Shown one piece after another: positions 24,317-36,400 of a stretch of 64,000 nucleotides of DNA; position 1 is the first letter of the stretch; every line of letters begins with the position of its first letter. Made by a program: the position numbers and the translations under genes. This stretch comes from Hanleya hanleyi. Taxonomy: Eukaryota; Mollusca; Polyplacophora; Lepidopleurida; Hanleyidae. The stretch spans positions 47,581 to 111,580 of the forward strand of contig JAVTVY010025367.1 in NCBI GenBank assembly GCA_036873755.1, in the 5' to 3' direction. The notes below the pieces were generated by a model. That model worked only from the letters and a program-made list of their open reading frames with translations, was not told the DNA's origin and did not search any database.

Positions 24317-24490
24317 TTACTTACGATTAACTCCTGTGCATTCCACCCATTCGTCCATAGAGATTTTCTTATTTTTGTCCTCATCACAATATCGTAAAAA
24401 ATTTCTTGCACACTTTCTCAGTGCTTTTTTCTTGCCGACCGTATTACGGACTTCTTTCTTGAAGTTTTTCCATTCTTTCCTCTCCAGCAT
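24317..24490 (-). CDS. Exon: second EF hand of second EC domain and probable C-terminus
   Basis: The acceptor is TTTTATCGTCAACAG|ATG, entering in phase 0. It encodes MLERKEWKNFKKEV, a basic stretch, LRKCARNFLRYCDEDKNKKI and SMDEWVECTGVNRK, then a TAA stop at 24319-24317. The EF loop D-E-D-K-N-K-K-I-S-M-D-E is canonical. Three cysteines (RKC, RYCD, VECTG) match EC1. A good donor (AATC|GTAAGT, after 24325) sits just before the stop, so the last codons may instead be spliced to a downstream exon. SMOC-family proteins end soon after this domain, so a stop here is expected. The Met at the exon start is internal, not an initiator. Confidence 0.9.
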   Translation of the reverse strand: MLERKEWKNFKKEVRNTVGKKKALRKCARNFLRYCDEDKNKKISMDEWVECTGVNRK

Positions 24491-27400
24491 CTGTTGACGA
24501 TAAAATTTCAAACTGCGTGTTAGCAATCAAGAACATGGAGACTTTTACCCCACTTTATCACCGGAACTGAGCAAAATTAATTAATTTAATATTATCATGG
24601 TGAGAATATACTGATACACTGGAGAGCTTCCCAAAACCTCCCCCGCATTTTACAAACAGCTGGTCATAATATGTGGCGAGATAAGTGGGTGGTGAAGACC
24701 AGTTCAACAGAATTGACACCCGGGGTGATGAGATATAGATATACCCGATTACGAGTATATGTCAACTGTCAAACTAAGATTGTTGAGTGATTATTTACAC
24801 GATATCACAGCTTAAGAAATGGAGAAGTAGTAGTCCATCAATCCCAATTTTACTTTGAAGAATTTAATACTGAACTAAATATACACAAATACATGTTTCA
24901 GGTCTGACATTCGCTAGCCAGCCGTTGCTCGGAAAGTATTTTTTAGCTTCAAAATTGGAAAGAATTCACTGTTAGCACACTGAGTAATATTTGAACCCCA
25001 TCGCGACTATGCTATTTTCTCCTCAGCCCTTTTACATGTAGTTCCATTTTAATAGGGACACCATGAAACAAGTTTCAAGTTCCAAAGTTCCAACTCCATA
25101 GTTTCAAGCTCCAGTTCCCCCAAGCTCCATCTCCGAAGTTCCAAGCACCAGTTTCCCCAAGCTCCAAAGTTCCAAGCCCCAGTTCAAAAGCTCTCAGTTC
25201 TAACTTTCGGATATGATACACATCTAGTAGTTGTATAAGTATACCAATCAGCCGTGGGGCACATGAATATGACAATGGCGTATGCGCTTTTACTCTTAAT
25301 GAACGGAGCGAATGTACAGTGATTTGGTTAGCGATGGTTGTGTTGTTGAAATGCAGATCTGATCATACCTCTGTCAGTGGTACATATACGGTTTGATCAT
25401 TTATTGACTGTCAATTTTAAATTTTTGATTTTGTTTTATCAAATAGAAAAATTCAAAATTGAATAGTTAAGTGTTACACGGACCTTCCAGGGCATAGTGA
25501 GGTTCTCAGGCCTTCAACCGGAAAGACGCCTCACTGAACAGCAGTTCAGCTACATGGCCGCAGCTTCTGGGTCTTTTCAGTCACATTTCTCCATGGATTA
25601 ACCATAGTGATAACTGGCATTAATATGACAGTGATACTACCTTCTCCACGTAGTCAGCAGTCACTATCTGACTTTCAAACGGAGGTAGTAGTATGTATGA
25701 AATACTATGAAACTCCTTCAAATCTAAATTCATGTTTCACGCCCAGTCGTTTCAGAAATGCTTTTATTTAATCATCCTATATTTCTCCTATCAATTTTGA
25801 TAGATGGGTACCAAACGTCAGTGGTATGTTCCTCTGCATATTTTTATGTATACACTATCAAAAAGAAAGTGGTGTACTTAACACTATAAGTTTTGGAGGA
25901 GGGAAATCACTCTACAAAGTGCTGTATTTGTAACACTCTTATAAAGTTTTGGACAAGAGGTATAACATTCAACATTATATGGTTGTATCTGGAACAATAC
26001 AACATTTTGAAAGTTTTATATTTGGCATATTATGTTTGGAATATAACACTTGTAAAATGTTGGATTGCTCCTGATACAGCACTATAATGTTGGATTGCTC
26101 CTGATACAGCACTATAATGCATATAACACATTTCTTTCAACATTTTCTAAGAGTACTATGTTTAATAATCTTTGATATCATGTTTTCCCTCATCCATCGT
26201 TTATAATATTAAGTACAACAATTTCATTTAAAGAGTGTAAGATAAAATATCAATACACATCAGCTAGAGCCTGAAAATATTTTTCCACCGTCTGCCGAAC
26301 CACGTCCCTGTAAAGAAAGAGTGCTTAATTTGTTCAATGGTTTGCCTGTGCTGTTTGTTTCTAGTTATATATTTAATTTGCTTAGGCCGATTATTTTCAG
26401 AATGTATCAATAGAAATATTTAATTATGTGAAGTTAATTGTATTTATTTACCAATGCGATGTAAGGATGCAGAGGGGAATAGTCTGAGTGTTTTTACTCA
26501 ATCAATGGCTTGAGATTTTCTTATTTCCAATGGTGTGTTTGATCAACATGATCATAGCAAAATGATTAGTGTTTAATAAAACATTATCCCCCCTTTCTGT
26601 TTATTCTGTTTGCCAAGTTCCCCAAGATAATCCACTCAATGTAGATCTCGATATCAGTCTGTAAAATGAAATTTATTCCATAAGCATCTGCATAAATACT
26701 GTCTGCATAAATACTGCCTCACCCTGTGGAGGCTTCAAAGCTGTACATTATAAACTTTGTGGACATATTTACTTCAAGCTGCCCCAGCACAATGATACAG
26801 AGAATGGTCAACCTAACTCTATATAGTTATATTAACAACATATATCACTTTAAACCATCCACTGCTGGGAATGTGTCGTACATTACAGGAAAACTAGCCT
26901 TCAAAGCTTCAGAAACCAAGCTCCTGGAACTGAAGCTCCAAAGCTCCGATATTGTTATAATGTTAATTGTGATCTCTATGTTTGTACATATGACTACAGT
27001 TGTAGTAAAGAGGTCACGAAACTCTCCAGAATAGCTATGGGCCACAGAAACTGAGCCCCTCCTCTCCCAAATTTAAAAAAAAAACAATCTAAAAGAGTTT
27101 TGGGGTCGGGAGGCTGTGTAACTTTTTCAGGTTACATGCAGCTATGCGATCAGGGAAAGGGAGGGAGGGAGGGAATTTGGCTTAATGTCACACTCAAGTT
27201 TGTTTCACTCATATGGTGACAGTCAGTTTGGTTGGTGGAGGAAGCCGGAGTACCCGGAGAGAACCACCGGCCTTCGGCAAGTAACTGAAAGACTTTCACA
27301 CATGGACCAGCTGGGCTCGAACCCGTGCCGGTTCAGCGGTGTGAGGCTAGCGGTCACCAGCGGAGCGCTTAGACCACTCGGCCACCGAGGGCCCCGATCA

Positions 27401-30400
27401 GGGAAAGTAAGGGAGTAGAGGAGGTATATTACCACGCGCTTATGGAGCAATAATAGGATGATTTACTGAATAAAGAAAACATTTTGATCTATGTAAGTCC
27501 AAATATAGAATCGTGGACGGTTGAACTGGGACTATTCAATGAGTTCACCTATGTCCAATCATAAGACATTAAGCCGGGGACACATGACCAAATTTTCTCT
27601 GACAGATGAAATATTCATGAAAGATTGTTTTGGCCTTCAGATTTCTTGTATTCCACACCTAGAACGCAGAAGATTAGCAGATAACGAATACTCGCTAAGG
27701 TCTTCTTTAATTTGATCACATTTATAAAAGAAAATGTGGAAAAGTGTATGCGCCACAGAGTGTGTTGTACAAACCAGTCATAACCTAAATCCTATAATAA
27801 TTCAGTCACACTGCCAGTGAAATTTCAACCACACCCCAATCCTGTTGACAACATTTAATTCGAATAACTTTATCCTCCTTCAAAATCATTTCATTTCATT
27901 TCAAAGATTTCGCAAGTCTGATATTATCGTTCGTTGGCATTGTATTGATCTTCTTTAATGTGGAGTGGTCTTTTTATACCTTTCCATGAGGTTCAGTCGT
28001 TGAAGTCATGAAACGTGTTCGGCCTGTTTGCCAAGTATCTGCCCCCAAACAGGCGGAAGCACAAACTTACCAAAAGAAAGCTTCCTGACTCCAAAGTTAT
28101 GATCTAGTGGTAAATTACACCTTTCTCACTTAGTGAGCTGAGCATTTCATATCTTGAAAATTATCATTTTGTTATGGCTTCTGTCAAACGTACCAGTGAT
28201 GGGACATAATTCTACAAGCATGTGATAGCTCAGGATGTAATACATGCGGACCACGATACAATTGGCTTGAACTGACGTGAATTTTGACAATGACCAGGGA
28301 GAAGTACAAAAGTGCCAACTTCCCTCCTACTACTATTAAAATGTTTCAAATCTAAACTCATGTTTCACACATAGTCGTCTTTATTTAGTCTCGATTTTGC
28401 AATTCATTTTTGATAGATGCGAAACAAATGTCAGTGATATGTTCCTGTCACCCCAACAGGGTCCATCTATAAAACATTTATAACATAGAAAGACAAGTAT
28501 AAGATATTACTTGTTTCATTGTCCTTTTCTGGTACTAAAACTCACTGCAAGTACATGTAGGGTGATATCAACAATATTTTTCCGTTTGTTATCTTCTACT
28601 GGTATGTTATCAACTTATTTCTTGAGAAATATATTCATCCTAAAGCCAATAGGCTCTAGTTAACATCTTGGTGCCAATTGGTTCAAACGGTTATTAAAAA
28701 GAAGTATTTTTCAGTAATCGTAAGACTACAGGCAAAATAATGCCAGTTAAACAGTTCATGGGTTTTGGGTTGTGTTAAGAAGTGAACTTTGATTCCAGTA
28801 CGCCTTCCGCAAGGCACACTTCAACGCTTCCGGTCGGCCGAATTCGGACTCTAATTATTCTAATTACCGGTACTTATATCCCAACAAAAACTGAGAAAAA
28901 TGGGGGAAATTAAACATCTTTTTTGTAAGACCTAATTAAACATCTATGCTCGATATGGTCATATTTTGAAGGAAAATAAAAGTTATAGATAAGAAAAGTC
29001 TCAAATCTGACTCCACAACATTTTACAGCATATCACCAGCACTAGACCAGATGGGAGCTTGGAGCTTCGGAGGTGGAGCTTGAAACTCGGAGATGGAGCT
29101 TGACAGAGATGGAGCTTGACAGAGATGGAGCTTGGATCTTCGAAGTTGGAACTTGAATCTACGGAGCTGGAACTTGAAACTTCGGAACTAGGAAACTTTG
29201 AAACTTGTTTTGGGGTGTCCAATTTTAATATACTGTATCGTTTGTATACCAGCTCTTAAGTTTACTGTTGCCGGTCCCAGTTACTTTTGCGCACGCATCA
29301 CAAGTTTGCTTAATTAAGCTACAATGAATCTTTTCCATGCATACAAACTATACATTTTCTGAAGCTCTTTATTCAGGAAATTTATTTTTTTGATAAATTT
29401 CGGTTTTGTTGTCCAAAGTGATTTATATCACGATATATGACATCGTTTCGGATATTATGGTCTTCGAAAAGACGCGCTGATAACTCTTACAGTTTTCATC
29501 AGACAAACTTGATTTTTTTTAATAATAAAATTTACTATTTGAATAACAAAAACGGTGCCTTTTAGGTTTTTTTAGTTATGCCCTAGGAGTTATTTTATCA
29601 GCGTGCAAAGTTGAAAAATTCGCGTTTTTTAGTTTTTTTCTTCCAATTCTTCAACTTTGCACGCTGATAAATAACTCCTAGGGCATAACTAAAAAGAACT
29701 GTGGCACCGTTTTTTTATTCAAATAGTAAATTTTATTATTCAAAAAAATCATGTTTGTCTGATGAAAACTGTAAGAGTTATTAGCGCGTCTTTTCGAAGA
29801 CCATAATATCCGAAACGATGTCATATATTGTGATATAAATGACTTGGGACAACAACAAAACAGAAATTTGTAAAAAAAAAAAAATTCCCTGAGTAAAGAG
29901 CCACCTCACTCGGGCAATACCACAGCCCTCAACCACCTCACTCGGGCAATACCCTGGCCCTCAACCACCTCACTCGGGCAATACCTCAGCCCTCAACCAC
30001 CTCAATCGGACAATACACTAGCCCTCAACCACCTCACTCGGGCAATACCCTAGCCCTCATCCACCTCACTCGGTCAATACCCTAGCCCTCAACCACCTCA
30101 CTCGGGGAATATCCCAGCCCTCAACCACATCACTCGGGCAATACCCTAGCCATCAACCACCTCACTCGGGCAATATCCCAGCCCTCGACCACCTCACTCG
30201 GGCAATACCCCAGCCCTAAACCACCTAACTCTGGCAATTCCCCAGCCCTCAACCATCTCACTCGCGCAATACCCTAGCCCTCACTCACCTCACTCGGGCA
30301 ATACCCCAACCCTCAACCGCCTCACTCGGGCAATACCCCAGCCCTCAATCACCTCACTCGGGCAATACGCTAGCCCTCCACCACCTCACTCTGGCAATAC

Positions 30401-33400
30401 ACCAGCCCTCAACCACCTCACTCGGGCAATATCCCAGCCCTCACCTACCTCACTCGGGCAATACCCCAGCCCTCAACCATCTCACTCGGGCAATACCCCA
30501 GCCCTCAGCCACCTCACCCGGGCAATACCCTAGCCGTCACCCACATCAATGGGGCAATACCCCAGCCCTCAACCACCTCACTCGGGCAATACCCTAGTCC
30601 TCAATCACCTCACTCGGGCAATACCCCAGCCACCAGTCATATTATCGGACAGGATTCCCGCCCGAGCGCACACCGCCAGAAGTGACATCCTAGCATAATT
30701 AAAGCGGTATTTCTGGATGTTCTCGTCACTTTTCGCTTCTTCGTTATATCTGGGTTGAATATAGCGTTAAAAAGAATTTTCTGGAGCCCATTTTACCATT
30801 TGATATGAATAAGCATAAGAAAAGTAGATTGCCCATGTGCAAAACTGAGGGATTTGTTCGGTGGGATTTAACTGAACAATATGTTCGTGAGTTTTTGCCT
30901 ATAGCCACGTCGTAAAGCTCATCTTTCACTACTGAGGGCAAGGTTAGATGGAGTGAGCCTGTGAAACCGAGCATGCGGTGTGGGGAGGTTGGGGAAATCT
31001 TTGTCTCTAATGACTTTCGGATCTGGTGTCTGAGCTTACTCCATCTATTCGCCTCTTCTAGTCAGGGAGTTGAACATTATCCGTTAAACAGGATACTTCT
31101 CAAATTTATCTGCTACTGTTCCCTCTATAAGATTGGCTACCTGTGGAGGAGGTATTCACATCGTGTTAGAGTGATAAGATTATGCATCGTCTGGATGAGA
31201 CGGATGCAACTGCTAGGCACTTAAAGACTTCACTCACCGAGTTCTTGTTTTCATCCATTTTATTCAACTTCCATCTCACTACGCCTTCATAGAATGCTTT
31301 ATCACGATTTGTCGCCGACAAACTACAAAGATAAAATAAATACTAGTATAAATAGGCAATTTCCACGAAGAAAGGGAACATGTCGAGTTGATGGTGTTCC
31401 ACTGAAATCAGTTGTTGCGCTCTAATCTTTTACTATGAAACGGAAGTGATCATGGGCTAGTATTAATCCATGTCGTATTACGATATCAATCTCGACAACT
31501 GTGTCCGTACATTTAATATAAATGGGCCTGATGCTATATGACAAACATATCTCGTCGGGTACGACGGAAGTCCTTTCAGGATTGTAAACTATCATCGATG
31601 TCAATTTTATTGGACAAGAACGCCTTTTAATGTCAGATTACATGCGCCTGGTCCGTCATTCATAATTCAGCCGTCGTCCATTAGAGAATATCCGCGTCCA
31701 TAATCCAAAGGCCTATTATTCGTAAACATGGTGGATGTTGCCAAAAGCAAGCAAGTTGATACTTTCGCTGCATTATTCCTACCACGCTGGGGCATCCCGT
31801 CGCCTATCAAACCCTCTACACTAACTTCGAAATTACACAAAACGGCTGAACTGACACTCTCTGACTTCATAGATTATCACACTTGATCAGTTTGAGCTTA
31901 TTTGCATACCCTCCGAGCAGAGGATCATGGGTAAATTAAAAATGGCGGCCATGTGAAGGTAAAAAATATTATGTTTTCGTCGTGTTTCTTCAAAAATGAC
32001 CAAAGTGCCCAAATATTTTATTTCCAATCAGGTAATTACTTCCTTATTTATTATTCAATTTTACGGGGGGAAAATGGAGTATGGGTACTGTTTCTGAAAT
32101 AATGAATTTTATGAAATCCGCTAATATGTGTCTTTGTGTTCAGGTGATTTATTGGGCCAGGGCATGCGCGAACCCACAATAGGATGCGTCACCGCATCAA
32201 ATCCCTTAAACTCACCATTATGACATTTTATTGCGGGTACGTTCAGACTATAGTCAAATCCATTGACAACTCGCTTACATATTCACAGTATATACACGAT
32301 GTAATGTTGAACACAAACTCTCCGATCACAGCTCTCGGGAACAAATCTGAGCATGCCACCAATCGCTAGCAATAACGTTGGACTCTAGTGCGCTTCACTA
32401 GCCTTCTTCGAGTTTACGCTCTTTGTAAACGTTTTTGTGACATTAAAAGTTACCCTGCGCGACATTCCGTTAAAATTTTATTTTTACTCCAGATAAAAGC
32501 TTCGAGATTTGTAAACCCTTCCACAGTTTGTGAGAAACTGGGTCATGCAATGCCCGATAGGGGAATTGTGTTGGAGTTTGGTGCTAGTAATGTTGTATGA
32601 CATAAGATTCTTCCTTATAAGATGACTTGATAGGGCTATTACAACATCGTTTATGTGTGAAAGTTTGCCAGTTACTTGCCGACGGGCGGTGGTTCTATCC
32701 GGGTACTCCGGCTTCCTCCACCAACCAAACTGGATGTCACCATATGAGTGAAATAAACTTCAGTGTGACGTTAGATCACATCCTGAAGATGGCAAATAAA
32801 ATTTTGTCGAAATATTGAGACTGTCACCATGCGTTTATTAAGTTTATTCGGAGTTACTTTGCTTCTGCATTATGCCAAGCTTATCAGTGGATCAACACGA
32901 TTAAATCAAATCCCCTCCTCTTCCTACATCATCGCTCTGAAAGATTTGTATATAATACGCCTCAAGCCGGTGTACGGGCGGTGTGGTCATGCCATTCAAG
33001 ATGTCCACATGAACATCTACAATAAAAGCGTGGCTGGGATACAAATCATTAAAGGGATCAATGTTGGTTCTTGTGGTGTTTTTAGAAATATGCCTGTGGG
33101 GTCAGATGACTTGTTGTCAGTACGCCGGCATTGTTTTCCACCACCTTTTTAATGTTGCGATTTGTTGCGTTTATGGATGTGGAACTCTTTTATAGACGGC
33201 TAGCTGCTGAATGTCTGATCTGGCACTAATATATTCACCGTATGAATGTTACTGCAAGATTTGCATCTCGGGCACTTTTGTATTGTAACTGTTCATGTGG
33301 ATATCTTGAATGACATGCCACATGCACGGCCCGTAGCACCGGCTTGAGCGGTATAAGATACAACTATCCAAGAACAATGATATAATAGCAATATCTAATC

Positions 33401-36400
33401 ATCTGATGATAAGTGATAAACTATACGACCGTTAGATCGAAGAAACGACCCAAACGGGGAAAATATTATATTAGAATACACGTTCTTATTCAAAATACAA
33501 GTCTGTGAGACCCGTCGCCGACTCTCCACCGATGCACCAACCATTTTGGCGAAAACTGGAGTATACTGCGCCTTCATACAGTCATGTATATCTTGTAGTG
33601 TTTCTGATTTTAAGAACACTTTAAATATGAAAGAGGTGTTAGCACGCTAATTCTTAAAAGCCATGTATACTTAGATATTGTGTTATCTATTCGATACCCT
33701 TGGCAAGATATACTCTCTCGTTGTATGCAGCAAATACGTCTGCTGTCGGAACACCCAAGAGCGAGAAACATTTGCCCACACAAAAAGACTTATTATAAGG
33801 GCTGATTCATTAGAGGCGAAGGTTCAATAAAATATCCATATTTTATATTTTGTCCTCCGTTTGACATTGGTAAAATTATTACGTTAACTAACTCTTTGAT
33901 CGCTGTGGAGTTTTGTATTTATATTTATCTTGTGCACATGGGTAATAGCTTTGAAGTCTGGGTCCCGCTGTGAGTACAAACCAACACACGGGTAAGGTTT
34001 GCCTTACGCTTTATTCACACAGGCGTTTTTCTTTTCTTAATTTTCGCATGATTTATTCTCCCTGTTCGAGATATTAATAACTAGCAAAATAAGATATGTC
34101 AGTTCTTGTTTTCTCCAGACGCCAGAACTGAGTGCGTGGACCGATTCTGGCAACTCATGTGTGAAGTACTTGTAGCTAACACGATTTAAGCGGTGGACTT
34201 ACGTTATCGCTTCAAATTTAGAACAAAATGGAAATGGACCATAGTGACAAATGACATTGATGAAACCAACGTTAAATTCAGATGAACGGTCACACATGAA
34301 CCAAGACATGCAAAAATTAACTCGCTCACAGCATAAGTAAAATGAGTGGAAAGCGGGTTGACGCCACTGTCGCAATATTACGACTGCGATCATATCACGG
34401 ATAAGCCATTTCTGTGCGTATGCAGTTCTACTTTTGTTTGCCCACCAGACAGGGTGTGTGCATTCTATGAAAAAGTCCATCACCTTATGAAGAAACGACA
34501 AATTGTTGAGGTCGGTTTGACTGTATCGGTACATCTAAGTGGCGCAGACATGCTGCATTCTATCAAAACATATTTTATGGCGCCTCCGAGCTCTAACATT
34601 AAAAAAACGCCACAATCTTTTTCACGACATAATTATCACCCCGTGTACAATATGATGGTTGCCACAATGCTGATAAGTGCTTAACGCCAGGTATATGACT
34701 GCGCTCTTTTGAGAAATGTATATTTTAGTGGTCAAATTGGTTTTGCCAAACTTTGCCGATCACCATTTCCTGTTTAGCGTTCAAAATATGGCAAGTCTGG
34801 CTAGAAATAGCATTCTCCTGTTAGGAGAATAGCCAACTTTGCCTTTGATACCTTATACACGATCATATAATGCAGATGTATCTTCCCACCTCTATAATCA
34901 AATTAGACCGTCTTGTCGCTGGTGTTAATTTGCCACGCGTTAAAAATAGATAGTCTACAGGTGAATGAAACAGTTTTGCAGAACTGCGTGTTATCAATTA
35001 TCACCTGTTTCCTTTTATCAGCGCTATCCCGAAAACTGTATGACGCCAGGTGGTGTAGATTTAAGTCAGATCATGTACATCCGTCAAGAAAATTACCGAA
35101 CGCTTATTATGATCGTAGATGTTAGGGAAAAAAAATTAGCCACAGAGCGACATCAGAGCCCGCCGTGTTATAAGAGAAGAAATGCGCAAACATGATGTCT
35201 AACAAACACTGATACTACGTCAAGACTTGTCGGTTACAAATTAAAGCCCATTATAATGGAAATCCAGATACCAACGTCAAATCCGACATCCAGGAGGCTT
35301 TACGGCGTCTATGAGGGATTTCTGTGCAGACTATGGCGATTTTAATCAACGCCATAGAATAGTACTGGATAAACTTGTCAAACAGGGCTATACCACCGAA
35401 CGCCTCCATTCAGAGTTTCTCAAATTATGTAATAAATGTCGCCCACTGACGGAAAAATACGATCGTAACGTGCAAGATCTCTGGCGCTACGTTTCGTAAC
35501 ATATGTCTAATTCCGCTTAACACAGGGCTAGGTGCCGTTTGTAATTAATGTGTTTAACCTAGGTGCCGTTTGTAATTAATGTGTTTAACCTAGGTGCCGT
35601 TTGTAATTAATGTGTTTAACATCTCCAGGGTGTTCAAATGAACAGGCCCAATCACAGCGTGACTGAGATACATACTCTGACTGAGATACATACTCTGACT
35701 GAGTTACATACTCTGACTGAGATACATACTCTGACTGAGTTACATACTCTGACTGAGATACATACTCTGACTGAGTTACATACTCTGACTGAGTTACATA
35801 CTCTGACTGAGTTACATACTCTGACTGAGTTACATACTCTGACTGAGTTACATACTCTGACTGAGATACATACTCTGACTGAGTTACATACTCTGACTGA
35901 GTTACATACTCTGACTGAGTTACATACTCTGACTGAGTTACATACTCTGACTGAGTTACATACTCTGATTGAGATACATACTCTGACTGAGATACATACT
36001 CTGGAAACGACTTGTAATTCGTTTGGTTAAAGAATAATGGTCAGTGATTAGGATCTTATGTGTAGAACATCATCATGTGTTGCCTTCATCATTGAAACCT
36101 GTTGATCTCTTCTCTCTTGTAGGAAACCATCTTGTGTTTTTATTATTTTTATTTCATACACATTAGGAATCGTTGCAAAATGTCATACGAAATAGGCCTT
36201 TCGCTTGTTGACGCGGTAAAACTTTTTACAATAATCGGGAGAGGAAAACTAGCATGTGGCAAATTGAACATATGTGGTCCAAGTCAATAATAGAAAAGGT
36301 TTGTCATTTGGTCGAAAGAAACCATTCCATGTCGCTGACAAATTGATCGATGATTGACCATTTATTGAACCTCGGAAATATGGATTGTAACGAAAGGACT

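Noticed and set aside
27310..27395. Functional tRNA gene
   Set aside because: The tRNA-like head is part of a SINE with target-site duplication and the body motif; the fold is imperfect.
32829..33152. Secreted-looking 107-codon ORF
   Set aside because: Its 3' half is an inverted copy of a dispersed retroelement UTR, so it is probably not a host gene.
35638..36030. 130-codon frame of HTLTEL repeats
   Set aside because: Product of the 18-bp minisatellite; the unit is noncoding 3' UTR in a related copy.
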